Origin: Inia geoffrensis
Lineage: Eukaryota > Chordata > Mammalia > Artiodactyla > Iniidae
NCBI GenBank assembly: GCA_036417435.1
Contig: CM070910.1
Coordinates: 14,449,501-14,513,500 of the forward strand
DNA length: 64,000 nucleotides
Direction: 5' to 3'
In this document: piece by piece, positions 1 through 12,375 of the stretch
How positions within the stretch are numbered: the stretch's first letter is position 1
Layout of the letters: each line of letters begins with the position of its first letter
Position numbers and translations under genes: made by a program
Notes under the pieces: model-generated
Told to the model about the DNA's origin: nothing
Databases searched by the model: none
Seen by the model: only the letters and a program-made list of their open reading frames with translations

Positions 1-160
1 AGTTTTGTCTCATGATTTTGATACCAAATGCCCTCTTGGGACAGTTTGAGTGGACTGAGCATTAACAACCAATGGCATCAAATGTAAGCCTAATGTTCAT
101 CTGAATTCCGCCCAAGTCTGGGCTTCCGCTTCTCGGAAGAACAGAGAAAACTTGAAAGTC

Positions 161-331
161 CAGTGGCTTTCAATCCTGGCTACACCTTAGAGTCATGAAA
201 GGAGCTGTTGAATCATTTTCCTGCCCAGGCCCCACCCCGTAGCAATGAAATCAGAATCTTGGGGGAGTCAGCTGTATGTATTGTTTTTAGAATCAGAGTG
301 ATTCTAATGTGCTGCCAGTTGAGAACAACTG
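161..331. mobile_element. hAT-Charlie-type nonautonomous DNA transposon (MITE)
   Basis: The two ends are imperfect inverted repeats: the left end CAGTGGCTTTCAATCCTGGC mirrors the right end GCCAGTTGAGAACAACTG, and both continue into the inverted pair CACCTTAGAGTC / GATTCTAATGTG. The interior has the CCCCACCCC and CAGAATCTTGG features of MER5-like elements. No coding capacity is present. The 8-bp flanks expected of hAT elements no longer match, which fits great age. The exact subfamily is not determined. Confidence 0.6.
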
Positions 332-379
332 GGTTAAGTAATGAAACATATAAGGAAAAGGAAGGAATGAGAACTGCTG

Positions 380-391
380 AAAGAAAGAGAG

Positions 392-448
<57 letters not shown>

Positions 449-585
449 GGAAGGAAGGAAGGAAGGAAGGAAGGAAGGAAGGAAGGAAGGAAGGAAGGAA
501 GGAGGGAAGGAAGGAAGGAAGGAAGGGAGAAAGAAAGAAAAAAAAAGAGAAAGGAAGGAAGGAAGGAAAAAGAAAGAAAAAGAAC
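380..585 (+). repeat. Long homopurine microsatellite (GAAA/GA/GGAA)n
   Basis: About 206 bases on the plus strand contain only A and G. Blocks run in order: GAAA units, a (GA)n block near 415-440, GGAA/GGGAA units near 443-525, then AAAG/GGAA units. Low-complexity open frames across it (poly K/E/R or poly S/F/L) are by-products of the repeat and not genes. Confidence 0.97.
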
Positions 586-731
586 AGGCTTTTTCCCAGC
601 AATGTACAGTTGCACAGCATTGTGCTGCTTTTCTGTACACTGTGCACAAAACAAGAAAAAATGGGAAACTGCATGACAAAAAAGGTAGAATTCAAGAATG
701 ACAGCTGTCTGTGATTTTCAGAGGAAAGTGG

Positions 732-3700
732 AAACTACTTTTAAAAATTAGGCCAGGAACAAGTTCTGTCTTGGGGAGTTGAATGTCAAGTCGTGGATTT
801 CCTGGTTTTTCATAATCTACTGTACATTTTAAGCATGCATGGTCAACCATTTCCTCTGAGTTAATTATTCTGGCCTCTGTCTGCCAGAGGGATTCTTGGT
901 CCTCACATGCCCATTCTTGTATTAATACCGTTCTAACCACAAACTCTTGCTCTTTACATCATCAACACTTGGCATTTGTGTCCAGTGAAATACCTAATTG
1001 CTAATTTCATCTCTTCTTTATAGTTTCCACAGCCACCATCCTCACCAATGCCTTTATTTGAGATAAAAGAAAAAACAAACCCAAACCTCAGAGTTGGGCA
1101 TGCCCTCCTCTGGGTTTTCATACACAAAGCTGGCTTCCCTATAAACCCAGATTAACCTTTCTGAGATGCCACCCTCATCCTCAACAAAGCATTTTGAACT
1201 TCTTTTGCCTCACATAGAAAACCCAAATACCTACCTGCTAGCCTGTCCCATCAACCCGGCTTCTTATTTCTCCCTATACACAATTCCTTCTCCAACCAAG
1301 ACCGTCCTGTGGCTGGTCTTCTGAACACAGCATTTCCCCCTCCATCTGCATAAGTGAGAACTCACTGCTGTCTCTCCTGCAATTAATAGCCATCAGCACC
1401 CACAGCTCTATGGTTTGCTTTAGCTGCCAAATAATCCTGCCAGTCTGTTCATATGAAGGGCAGAGAACAGACAGCCTCTGCTTTGGTAGTTCTCATAGTA
1501 AAATTGCTGTAGTAACCATTGGTATTGCCCCCACAAATCCTCTCCATGCTGAACTGGATTCCCAGGCCTCTTTTTCTTAATATTTCAGTACTGTGGTTTC
1601 AGCCTGCTCGTGCTGGCCTCTTTTAGCCAGGGCACTGCCTATTTCCCCAAACTAGTCTCCACTCCTCCCCTAGGTTCTCCAGGAATCCTACTAATAATGT
1701 ATCTGATTCCTGCTGCCAGACCCACTCTGACCCAGCTTCTTTCCTTGAATTTGCATTACCTGTTCTTCCCTGCCTCCAAAGTCCTGAACCCCTCTACTTG
1801 CAATTAAAACTGCTCCCCCCATCCCTAATCCTCTTCATTTGGCCTCCCTTCTGGGATTTAAGGGCCTTACACTGCCATTCGTATAGGAACTGACTTCCTG
1901 ACCACACCCTTGCTTTCCAAATCATAAAAACTCAGCACATCTTCTGGATAGACCAGATGTCTGGGCCTGACTTCTCCTGGCCTGCCCAGTGCTGGTCCTA
2001 TTTGAGACCTAGTGTAAACAGGCCTTGAACATCCATCTCTTGCAGGAGCTTTTGTTTCTCCCTTGCCCACTGCTCTAAGTACTCTAAAGCCCACTACTTT
2101 AACTTGCTAGTATTTTTCTCCATCAGTAAGCAGTTCTGCTGTTTTGGGGTATGTATGCTCCATATGAGAGATTGTGTTCCTTTTAATGTCTACTTTTTGT
2201 CCTAACTTTTCCTTTTACCTCTTCTGACAGGCCTTGCCCAGTGACAGAATTGGATGCCTAGAGAGTAGTCATGCAGATAACATTTTGAAGTTTGACCTTT
2301 CCTGAAATCAAAGGGATACGTTGGAATAGACGTTGTCTCAAGGTCCAACTTAACCCTATTATTTCACTATTTCTCTATGGTAAGATGAAGGAAAAGTCAA
2401 TTAAAATAACATTAAAATGAAGTCATTGACAAACCAAGAGAAAAGCAGTTTGACTAAATGTATAGTTATTTAATGGTTACCAGTGACTTCACTGAATCCC
2501 AGGTTTTTTCTACCCATCTAATCAACTAATTCTGTTAAGGTACCAATAAATGTCTAGAAAGATATTGGCTTCTTTCAGTTTCACCTGAAAATGTTCAACA
2601 CCATGGATGGAAGACATTTTTCCTAAATATGGACCGACTTAACTGATCGTCTCTAACCTCTGTGATTATCACAGACTTTTGCAGATGCACCTTGGTGGTA
2701 GAAAGTAATGATAACACAGCTCTCCTAATACTGTGCACACACTAAGCTGAGAGTCCATCACAAGCAGCAGAAGGTTTTAGAAACTGAAGGAAGACCACCA
2801 CGCAGTGCCATCACTACCCATCCATAACTAATTGGCCCCCAGTGATCCAGAAACTGTTACCCATTCTTGGCATATTATGCTTTGTTCAGAGGCAGAAAAG
2901 TTCAAACAACACAACTTCACTTCAAACAAAATGTCAGAGTTATTCATTATCGAAGAACAGCCCTTTGTTCTCGCCACCCTGCCAACACCAACTTCACCGT
3001 TTTCTCTGAAATAGCTGTACTTCCCAATATGGCACCATTCGGAGTGACCAAAGCAAACCTAACGAAGTAAAACAAGAGCAAATGAGTCACAGTCTCTATC
3101 TCTGGATGCTAGTAAGTTTTACCAGCTAGTGAAATGGTTTCAATCCAGCATCATTGCAACATGAACCAAAACTGACCAAACCCTTCCAGAAACCTTCTTT
3201 AACTCTCTGGTGACAATGTTCCTTAAAATAGCCCTGCTTAATTCACTTATTCCAACTCCACCAATAGCTATTGGACACCTACTTTGTGCAAAGCATTGTG
3301 TTCCAATCTGTTCCTCATTCTTATTTTAGACTGCTTTCTCTTTACCAAAGATGTTACGTATGTTTATTTAGTTGAAAGCCATCTGACACCATAGCATTAC
3401 TGATAACAATCCAAAAAAGCAGCTCACCCTCTGAACTTGACCCAGGGATCAATTTTCCAACTAAAACCTCCACAGCCCAATCACTTGGCAACAGATGATG
3501 TGAGAGGTTAGTTTTTTCAAAGATAATCAGACTCTGTCTGAAAACTCTGTTCTTGACTTTACAACAAGCAGGATCTCCCGCTAAATCAGTGAAGAGGAGA
3601 AAATGCCTCAGTTCCTACTTGTGCAAAGACCCGTGAAGCAAGAAAACGCTAGCTTTCCTGAGTCACCAGGTTGCCGCCCAGCAGCGGCCTTCAAACATAC

Positions 3701-3802
3701 ACTCTAGCAAAGGTAATTAGTCTTCATCAATAGACTTTCTGCTTCTATAGAAGAATGAGTAAGGATTGTTCCAGAGAATGAGTGTTATCACAGAGGAGAG
3801 AG
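732..3802. other. Non-coding stretch without recognised gene
   Basis: No convincing exon, promoter or RNA gene was found. Parts near 1080-2100 are pyrimidine-rich and may be decayed ancient repeats. Short open frames at 1610, 1867 and 2832 lack domains or a coding signature. Confidence 0.5.
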
Positions 3803-3862
3803 TGTATTCGTTTGCCAGGGCCGCCATAACAAAATACCACAAACTGGGTGGCTTTAAAAACA
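3803..3862 (-). mobile_element. Fragment of MaLR-type LTR
   Basis: The stretch with GTGTATTCGTTTGCCAGGGC and CACAAACTGGGTGGC is the reverse complement of the 3' part of mammalian MaLR (MLT1/MST-like) LTRs, compare the AAGCCACACAGTCTATGG segment of the complete LTR at 6926. Only this short end is clear. Sequence up to about 4075 may be a decayed continuation. Confidence 0.6.
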
Positions 3863-4804
3863 CTGGACACTGAGACTGTCTGTCCACCTGATAAGAATAC
3901 AAAGTTCGCAATCATTGATTTGCAGATCTGGATTTTCAAGTCAGCAGAACTCAATTTTGAATTGCTCGCCAGCGTGGAGGTTGTCATGGAGCAATCATCA
4001 CTCTTAGCCCTATTGTCCCTCTGGCTTCATTGCTCTCAAAGGTCCCTCAGCGGGGGCCTCTACCATTAATCCCTTGAAAAGCAGATAATGTCTATTTGGT
4101 AAATGTTTGGAGAATCTGTCATATATTCTGCTAAACCCTGCCTTTAAAAGGTAAAACCAAAAAGGGATCAGACTCTAGCTCTCTGTTTGGTTGTTTGTTT
4201 TGCATATACCCATGGCCACACAAGGTACAACCCACCTTTGTATATAATGCAAAAGTTACTACAAAAGTTAAGAGCAACTAATTTCTCTTTATTACTTTGC
4301 GGTAGAATCAAGAAAGTTCAGAGAGATTCAGATTGGTGCATAAGCTAAAGGGCCACGCTTCCATGACATTTGGGTGTATGTCACAGTGCCCAGTACATCT
4401 GAGCAGTTGAGACCCCTACTGGGACTTCATGTCCTGTTGTTCAAAATTTCCCTTCCTGCTCCAATTTGATAAACCAACAGTTACAAAAGCATGGTTTCCC
4501 ACTGACTATGGTGCTGCGCATTGCCCTGTTGAACACCCACATTCCTTGATTTACCTTAAAAATCTGCATGTAGCGTTTGTTACTAACAAAACCAAAATGA
4601 GGAATTTAGGCTGGAGGTGGGAAGGTTGAGCTGTTCATTTAATTAGAAACACTTACCCTTCCTTTTTAAAGCAACCTCCTGAGAAAAGCAGCAGAGTTTC
4701 GATTTAGCAAGAGAAAATAATAGTCAAGCAGTATCGACAAATTAATTATTTAAACATATTCCATTCCAAGTAATTTCTTACTTCCTGGAGGTTTTTGTCA
4801 GTTG
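3863..4804. other. Non-coding stretch without recognised feature
   Basis: AT-rich single-copy-looking sequence. Short open frames show no recognisable domain. Confidence 0.4.
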
Positions 4805-5150
4805 TTTTTGTTTTAATGACAAAATAACAGTTGCTCATTTTAAAAAATTCAAACAACACAGAAGTGTATAAAATAAAAAGTATAATGTAAAAAGTGAAAA
4901 GTCTTTTCTCACTTTCCCTCATTTCACTGCCCAGAGGTTATCACTCTATAATTAAGCAAATATCTAAACATATATACATAAATGTTACATATAGAGTTGC
5001 TTACTCAAAAAATAGAGTTTATTCAACATTTGCACTGTAACTTGTTTTTTCTCACTTTACAATATAGTATGGACTTTCTTCCTGTCATTCCATGTTTCTT
5101 TCAAAAGAATGCAATTTTATTTTTTGATCAGTGGTGAAATAGCAACCAAA
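4805..5150 (-). mobile_element. Ancient L1 3'-end fragment (L1M-type)
   Basis: The order AAAAAATTCAAACAACACAG, then GGTTATCACT, then TTTTTCTCACTTTACAATAT, GGAC and TTTC is typical of the minus-strand orientation of old mammal-wide L1 3' UTRs. The call rests on family resemblance only; no target duplication is visible. Confidence 0.5.
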
Positions 5151-5943
5151 GGTGTAACTACATGAACATGGACAGCTAGGCTGCCACAAGAAATTCCAGC
5201 TTTAGTTCTTGTGCAGGACTAAATTTTCAACAGGTTATACCGGGAAAAGTGGAAACTTTAGAACAAAGCTGAGTGAACAGTATTTCCTAGGCTGTGGACA
5301 AACGTGGGGGATTTCATTACTTCCAAATGCCCAATTTTTCTACTAAGAGAGGATAAACGCTTTCAATTACGTGAATTCCCATCAGGCAGACAACAATAGC
5401 ATGGACATGATTCTATAGCTCTTGAGGAATAAAAAGTATATCACAGACGGAGAACGGGACAAAGAGAAACAGCTCTGCCTCCGTAATAAGGTAGAGAGGG
5501 AGGATCGTTATCTGCAAAATACTCCTGAGGCACATTAACTGAAAATTTTAAGCAACTAAATGGTACACTATTTCTCAGTGATTTACAAGACTTCTGTAGA
5601 AAATTCTAGTATAATCCATGCTGCTGGTGTATATCTGATGTCTCTAACTGATTCAGGTGCTTTCTTTGTATTTCTTTTTTTTTTTTTTTTTTTTGCCCTT
5701 CAAACTTTTCCCTCTCTGATCTGAACACTTTCACTTTCTTCTCTTTTTGCTCAGAAACAACTGAAATAGGCAACCTAATCATCTTCAGATCTAATTTGAG
5801 ATGCAGAGAGACTTCTAGACTCTTCATCTCTCTAACCTTTTTTTGCCTCCCATTATGACAGAATCTTTGTGAAAAAAATAGACCCAATCTGATTTATGAT
5901 AGCAAAATTATATACATAACTAATCAATGATATCAAAAACACT
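5151..5943. other. Non-coding stretch with a 20-T run
   Basis: No gene seen. A T20 run lies at 5675-5694 and may be the tail of a decayed minus-strand retroelement, but the sequence to its right is not recognised. Confidence 0.4.
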
Positions 5944-5949
5944 GTCTGA

Positions 5950-6070
5950 TGCAAGAGGGAGGAGATATGGGGATATATGTATATGTATAGCTGATTCACT
6001 TTGTTATAAAGGAGAAACTAACACACCATTGTAAAGCAATTATATTCCAATAAAGATGTTAAAAAAAAAA
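5950..6070 (+). mobile_element. Very short 5'-truncated L1 (3' end only)
   Basis: It contains the final part of the cetartiodactyl L1 3' UTR (GCTGATTCACTTTGTTATAA through CCAATAAAGATGTT and a short A tail), the same end as the copies finishing at 22629 and 53100. GTCTGA at 5944-5949 and 6071-6076 is a possible short target duplication. Confidence 0.85.
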
Positions 6071-6076
6071 GTCTGA

Positions 6077-6920
6077 GATTATCTATGTTGGTTTAATTCT
6101 TCTTTGCTTTGTACATATGAACTTAATCACGTACCCCATCACCTCTTGGAAAGAATTGGTCAATTTTAAGATTCCTCTTCAGATAGTTTAATTTTAACCT
6201 TTTTCACTTATATTTATCAATTATATTTGATTATTTATATTAAATTAAATATTACAGGTAAATTATATATTAGTTACAGTTATATATCAATTATATTTAA
6301 TAACTGGACTGTTATAAAACAGTCAAAATTATGCCTGTCTTTGTTACTGATAATTAAAATTTTAATGCTGCATAATAAATATTTCTAGAGTGTTCTACCC
6401 TAATTTAATAAATATTTATAATGAAATCTCTTCCAAACAAAATAAAGAGTTTTTTTCCATTTTAACTGCATTAACACTCTCAGTTCAGCTCTTAGAAAAG
6501 TGTAGCAAGTGTTGTGTAATATTTTCTGACTTATAAATGAAAAGTTAAGAGCACATAATTGTTGAAGTGATTTGTCCTGGATCTACTAGAATATCACCAC
6601 ATAAGTTAGATTCGCAAATCAACCGAATTGGTTTTTGAGGCAAAGAATTTCCATCTTAACTCACCTATCTTTCCCCTATACTTGTACCCTTCTATTTTAC
6701 CCAGGTTAATACAATCTGACGTATATACCACCTATCTTCAGTGTTTTTCTTTAAAACTTTTCCATAGACCATCATGCCATCATATCTTATCAAGATCTTA
6801 CTTTCCTATTGTTCAAAGAAGTCTTAAAAGCTCATTTTCTCTGAAGCTTATTGATTGATGGGAATGTAGACATAAATAGCCAACTCTTGATTTGACATCT
6901 TCATGTGGACATTTTATAAG
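6077..6920. other. AT-rich non-coding stretch
   Basis: Strongly AT-rich with many TTATATT-like words around 6180-6400. No gene or clear repeat was identified. Confidence 0.4.
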
Positions 6921-6925
6921 AACCT

Positions 6926-7277
6926 TGTTATGGACTGAACGTTGTGTTCCCTGAAAGTTCATATTTTGAAGTCCTACCTGGCAATGTGATAACATTTGGA
7001 AGTGGAGTCTTTGGCAAGTAATAAGGATGAGGTCATAAGGGTGGTGTCCTCATAAGGGGATCCGTGTCCTTATAAGAAGAGGAAGCACACAAAGAAGAGG
7101 TCACACAAAGAGAGATGGTGGCCATCAGCAAGCCAGGAAGAGGGCTTCACCAAGAACCAAATATGCCGGAACCTTGATTTTGGACTTCCTGGCCTCCAAA
7201 ACCATCCAAAAAATATCTGTTGTTTAAGCCACACAGTCTATGGTGCTTTGCTATAGGCGCCTGAGATGACAGAGACA
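6926..7277 (+). mobile_element. Solo LTR of an ERVL-MaLR element (MLT1/MST-like)
   Basis: The 352-bp element starts TGTTATGGACTGAAC and ends GATGACAGAGACA, so it has the TG...CA ends of LTRs. Internal landmarks are CTTATAAGAAGAGG, AGCAAGCCAGGAAGAGGGC, TTGGACTTCCTGGCCTCC and TCTGTTGTTTAAGCCACAC. The 5-bp sequence AACCT lies immediately on both sides (6921-6925 and 7278-7282), the duplication length expected for this class. No internal viral genes remain, so this is a recombined solo LTR. The subfamily is not certain. Confidence 0.93.
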
Positions 7278-7282
7278 AACCT

Positions 7283-7924
7283 CAAACTTGGTTGTTGTCC
7301 CAGACTGAACACCTAATCTACCCTCTGCCTGTCTCAAACTATTTTCCCTTCAGTGTTGTCTATATTACTATGCGCCCCACCACCACATTCCATTACTTTC
7401 AACCTAGAAATATACTGTCCATTCAATCAATCACCAAGCCTGTCAATTATAGATCCTAAATGCTCCCTGTCATTCTGTTACTCACAATTTCAACTGCCAC
7501 TATGGCAACCCATAGGAGAAATAAAGATGGTATCTATGCAACAGTGTATGTTAAGAACTATATATTGATGGGGCTATTATTAGTACAAGTGCTGCTAAAT
7601 GAATTAACCTGTTGGCTTGGGCTGTTTGAAATTGTCCATTTAAATGTTGGGGAAAATCTACCCCAAACTAAGAGTTTAAGTCTGGGTAATTTATGCTGAG
7701 CTGTTCCTTCTGATAGCAATTAGCCAGAGTTCAACCACTTCTTGGCAAAACATCTAGTCAAGAAAAATAAATCTGTGACACCAGTACCAAAAAAGTGGGC
7801 TTGTCTTCTATTTCCTATAACAAGATGGAATGTGTTATTTGCATGGCAGTTATACTAAGTGCTCGAGTATAAACTTAAGAAGAAGTCAGTACAATCCTAT
7901 CTGATACCACTGAAAACATGGGCT
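7283..7924. other. Non-coding stretch, possible decayed repeat
   Basis: Near 7410-7500 the words CAATCAATCACCAAGCCTGT and CACAATTTCAACTGCCAC resemble an ancient mammalian repeat, but I cannot name it. No gene found. Confidence 0.35.
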
Positions 7925-8050
7925 TATTGGTCTACTAGATTATAAGCTTTGCAATATCAAAGACCTTGACTTGTTGTCCATTGCATCATTAGCAGTTAAC
8001 ACCAGGCACAGCATGTAATTACAGCTCAGTAAATATTTTCTGAATGCATG
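7925..8050 (+). mobile_element. L2 LINE 3' end
   Basis: AGATTATAAGCTTTGC, CTTGACTTGTTGTCCATTGC, ACCAGGCACAGCATG and CTCAGTAAATATTTTCTGAA match the order of the conserved L2 terminus (AGACTGTAAGCTCC ... GGCACATAGTAGG ... CAATAAATATTTGTTGAATG). Confidence 0.75.
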
Positions 8051-9034
8051 CATAGCTCTGTTGTCTCTTCATTTTATGGTTATATTGTGAGGCAAAATCC
8101 AAAGGATCAATAATAGTTCTAAATCAAGGCAATAGCTTGAATCACAATTATTTCTAGCTATGAAATTAAATGCTATTGAAAAAGATCAATGGCATTGAGA
8201 ATGGATTTGAGTTTTCTGGACGAATTTTTCAAGTTGATAAATTTCATGTAGCATGGCAAGTAGGGATTAATGTGTCCAAAACTTACGTTTTCTTCGCAGT
8301 AGAAACTGCTGGTGCCAACCCCAAATCCATTTCCTTCAGTTTAATGGAATCCCAATTTAAATTGTGCATCGCCCCAACCTCACCACCAACAATCCCAGCT
8401 TCAGAGGGAGATTCCAATTAATCCAAGGTAGTCCAATGGTCAAGGGGTGAGTACGCCACTTAAACTGATGGGAAACAACTAACATTCCATGCTTTTAGGA
8501 AGAGTTTTTCTCTGTCCCCTTATTGATGTGAACAAGAAAACATTACTCCACAGGCGGTTGACATAAATTTTTTGACAGTACGGTGACCCAGTCTCAGGGT
8601 GAAGTGGATGGATGGGAAATGACTGAGCAGAAGTTGTAAAGGACCTGAGACTTTGATGACATGATTAAGCCAGTGACCCAACGAACTGTGGATTCCACCA
8701 CTCATGTGGAATCTGTTACATGAGATAAATTTTCTAATTGTGTAAACCAGTTTGAACTTTCTGCTAAAATACCTCCTAACTGATATTTCCCTTATAAAAG
8801 ATAATTTTTTGAGAAAAGAACCGATACAGGTTTTTGGAGGAAGGCTCAAAATACTAATCAGTCTTTAACGCTACTGAGGGAAGGATTTACCATTTAAAGA
8901 TAAACTTGATCTTGCTTTTTATTTATACTGAGAAAACTATCCCTGTAAGAGTCGTAGAGAAAGTAGATATTGAAAGAATGAACATGTATTCATTTTTTTT
9001 CCTTATTCAACAAATATTTATTCAACCAGTTCCT
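8051..9034. other. Non-coding stretch without recognised feature
   Basis: No gene or nameable repeat. The open frames at 8170 and 8520 show no domain. Confidence 0.4.
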
Positions 9035-9236
9035 GTTTGTGTACCTTATAAACTATTTCATTTGATACCCACAAAAACTCTATGAAGTAAATACCATTAA
9101 CCATGTTTGAGAAAAGGAAACTAAACTTATAGAGGTTAAACAACTTGACTTAATAGCATGGAATCCCTAGGAACCAGGACCAGATCCCGCCACCGTCTAA
9201 CTTCAAAACCCATCTACTCCACGCAGCCCTACATTG
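9035..9236 (-). mobile_element. MIR SINE
   Basis: The order TATTTCATTTGATACCCACAA, CTATGAAGTAAATACCATTA, GAGAAAAGGAAACT, TAGAGGTTAAACAACTTG, CCAGGACCAGATCC is the minus-strand MIR core and tRNA-related part in a decayed state. Confidence 0.75.
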
Positions 9237-9424
9237 CCCTCCATAATTAGGTTTGGCAAAAATTGGGTCTAATACCAAATTTGGAAAGCTGATAGTAAAA
9301 ATGGTATATATCCATTTATACAGTGTGTGTACACCACTGTAAACTGGTAAAGACATTTTGGAAATAATGGTAAGAGTATACACACGTGTGCATGCACACA
9401 CACATACACATCTATATCTATCTA

Positions 9425-9800
9425 ATGTATCCATGTATATTCTTAGATATAGCTATCTTATTCCTGGGAATTTGTCCTCAGAAAATAGTTCAGCAGAAGG
9501 GAAAAGCATGTAGATGCTTTTGGGAGGAGCAGTTATTATCTCTTAAATTGGAGGAAATTTTTCAAATTCTAAAATTAATAAAATAGTGGAAAAACTTCTG
9601 GGGCAAAATGTTATAAAAAGCTATTATGCATATATAGCAAGTAATTATTAACACTGTAGAAACACTGGAAAGGTTTTTTAATACCATTGTAAGTCAAAGA
9701 GCATAATGCAAATCATATGTCTTCTATTTTAAAATAAAACGTAAATGCATATGAACAGACCAGAGTGGAATCCACACCAAAAAAAAAAAAAAAAAAAAAA
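9425..9800 (+). mobile_element. Ancient L1 3'-end fragment ending in an A22 run
   Basis: TTCCTGGGAATTTGTCCTCAG and the following sequence resemble the plus-strand 3' region of old L1M-type elements, and an A22 run at 9779-9800 closes the block. A CA-rich stretch (9378-9412) precedes it. Confidence 0.45.
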
Positions 9801-11101
9801 TTAAAATAGATCATGATTAACATGGTGGGATTTTGCATGGGTTTAAATTCTTTATTCTTTTGTGCTGTTTAGAGCTAAACTTCTTTTATTTATATGTAAT
9901 CTACTATTACAAATAGATTTTAAACAATTTGGGAGTCAAACCATTTTCTGGAAACTTAAAGTTGCTGGTAACTAGCTGATCATACTTTAGCTTGGAAACA
10001 TAATTGGCTCTCATCAAAGGGATCCTCAGTGGGCTATAGAGTTCAATCATTCATCATCAATAGAAATTTACATCTTTTAAGTTCTCTAGCAACAACTGAG
10101 AAAAAGTACACTAAAACAGTGCTCAGCATTGCACCTGAGAGATGAGTGTAAAACCTTTCACTGATATTTATTTTAAGACATGTTTTGAATAGACAGATTA
10201 TTTATACAAAGATCTAACCTCAATAAGGATGGGGTAGCTTCAACTGGATTTTATTTGCTGTGGAGCCCTGACAAATATATGAGGGTTTTTTTGGTTTGGG
10301 ATGTCTCTTTTCCTACCAGTGTACAGTACCTGATTTCTAAAGCAAATGACAATCAGACAGGTTTCAACAAATCTAGCATCTGAAGACATCAAAATGATAA
10401 TTTTAAATTATAGGATCTTTAACTTCCTCATTGCCATAACCTCACTGGTGTGTGTGTGTGTGTGTGTGTGTAAATACAGTGGGCACACACATGCAGTCAG
10501 AGTCAAGACCAGGGATACTGAAGATCAGAATACATTTAAAAGTAAATCATCACTTCTAAAGGGTGTAAAATGACTGTAATGGTTGCTCCTTGGTAAGAAA
10601 TGAAAGTAAATATTTCCTTAGATTCCCAGAGGCTGCCATTCAATACTATAAGCTTTTGTTAATAAACAAATTTGATCAGATCTTTTCTTCTAGGGTTCAA
10701 GAAGCCATGCTTGGAGAGATGCCTTGTGAAAATAAACTTGCAAGACCAGGTTTTCCAATGAAGACTTGGCAAAACTATTGACAATTCAGACATTCAAATC
10801 TACCCAAACGTGCAAGAGGATAACAAGATAATAAAATGTTCAGAATCTGCAGGATTGGGATGCAAATTAATAGTTGTATCCATATATTAAAGCACACTAA
10901 TGTACTTTTCTTAGGAAAAATGGATCAAAATATGGAGAACTATGTTCTTTCCACATGGCTCAGAATCTCCTAGACTTATACTCTGATGTTAACTAGAATA
11001 CAAGTGATCAACCCAGCTTGTCACTACCTAAGGTTCTTTGATAAATAGAAAAGCACAAGGCAAACAAAAGTTTGGACCATCCTCCTTAGTTTTATAAGAG
11101 T
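9801..11101. other. Non-coding stretch with one (GT)12 microsatellite
   Basis: No gene found. Contains the dinucleotide repeat listed separately. The rest appears single-copy. Confidence 0.4.
10448..10471 (+). repeat. (GT)12 microsatellite
   Basis: Twelve uninterrupted GT units. Confidence 0.97.
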
Positions 11102-11107
11102 CAGGCT

Positions 11108-11494
11108 GGGGTGGAGTCAAGATGGCAGTGTGGGAAGATGCAGAGTTAGCATCTCCCTACAGCTAGGATGCCTGCTGGGCCGCTGGTGGAGGACTCTGAC
11201 ACCCAAGGAGATGGGAGGAACCCCAAAGTGAACCAGTGGCTTGCGGGATCTTGGTTCATGAGACCGGGGTTGGGCCGAAGCTCCTGCAGTGGGAGCTCCG
11301 AGTCCGAACCACTGGACCAACAGAGAACCTCAGACCCCAGGGAATATTCATCGGAGTGAGGTCTCACAGAGTCACTTATCTCAGCACCACGACCCAGCTC
11401 TACCCAGCAGCCTACAAATCCCAGTGTTGGAAGCCTCAGGCCAAACAACCAATAAGACAGGAGCACAATCCCACTCATAAAAACTAAAAAAAAA
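11108..11494 (+). promoter_or_regulatory. 5' UTR/internal promoter region of L1-1
   Basis: The 387-nt region starts GGGGTGGAGTCAAGATGGCAG. CAAGATGGC (11118-11126) equals the YY1-type motif near the start of L1 5' UTRs, which sets the transcription start in human L1. It is much shorter than the 2.06-kb leader of L1-3, and the two leaders are largely unrelated beyond the first bases. Promoter activity is inferred only. Confidence 0.6.
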
Positions 11495-12375
11495 ATGAGA
11501 TGGCAAAAAAATATGTCACAGATGAAGGAGCAAGGTAAAAACTTACAAGACCAAATAAATGAAGAGGAAATAGGCAATCTACCTGAAAAAGAATTCAGAG
11601 TAATGATAGTAAAGATGATCCAGAATCTCGGAAATAGAATGGAAGCGCACAATTGAGAAAATAAATGTTTAACAAATATCTAGAAGAACTAAAGAACAAA
11701 CAGAGATGAACAACCCAATAACTGAAATGAAAAACACACTAGAAGGAATCAATAACAGAATAACTGAGGTAGAAGAACAAATAAGTGAGCTGGAAGACAA
11801 AATGGTGGAAATAACTTCTGAGGAGCAGAAAAAAGAAAAAAAATGAAAAAATTGAAGACAACCTCTGAGACTTCTGGGACTACACTAAACACACCAACAT
11901 TCGAATTAGAGGGATCCCAGATAAAGAAGAGAAAAAGAAAGGGTCTGAGAAAATATTTGAAAAGATTATAGTTGAAAACTTCTCTAACATGGGAAAGGAA
12001 ATAGTCACCCAAGTCCAGGAAGCACAGAGAGTCCCATACAGGATAAACTCCCAAGACACATATTAATCAAACTAACAAAAATTAAATTCAAAGAAAAAAT
12101 ATTAAAAGCAGCAAGGGAAAAACAAAAAATAACATACAAAGGAATCCCCATAAGGTTATCACCTGATTTTTCAGCGGAAACTGCAGGCAAGAAGGGAGTG
12201 GCAGCAAATATTTAAAGTGATGAAAGAGAAAAATCTACAACCAAGACTACTCTACCCAGCAAGGATCTCATTCAGATTCAATGGAGAAGCCAAAAGCTTT
12301 TCAGACAAGCAAAAGCTAAGAGAATTCAGCACCACCAAACGAGCTTTACAACAAATGCTAAAGAAACTTCTTTAA
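11495..12375 (+). pseudogene. L1-1 ORF1 (RNA-binding chaperone), broken
   Basis: The intact protein coats L1 RNA as a trimer through a coiled coil, an RRM and a C-terminal domain. The ATG at 11495 aligns with the starts at 30204 and 47970. Recognisable parts are the N-terminal QMKEQ block, the VKMIQNLGNR block and the terminal KKLL before TAA (12373-12375). Stops and frameshifts begin near 11655 (EAHN then stop), and the reading frame changes repeatedly through the coiled coil. It is not translatable as one protein. ORF2 follows after 58 nt, the same spacing as in L1-2 and L1-3. Confidence 0.85.

Noticed and set aside
208..714. Open frames of 106-168 codons on both strands
   Set aside because: They run through the GAAA/GGAA repeat and give low-complexity KEGR or SFLP proteins. 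Any frame through such a repeat stays open.
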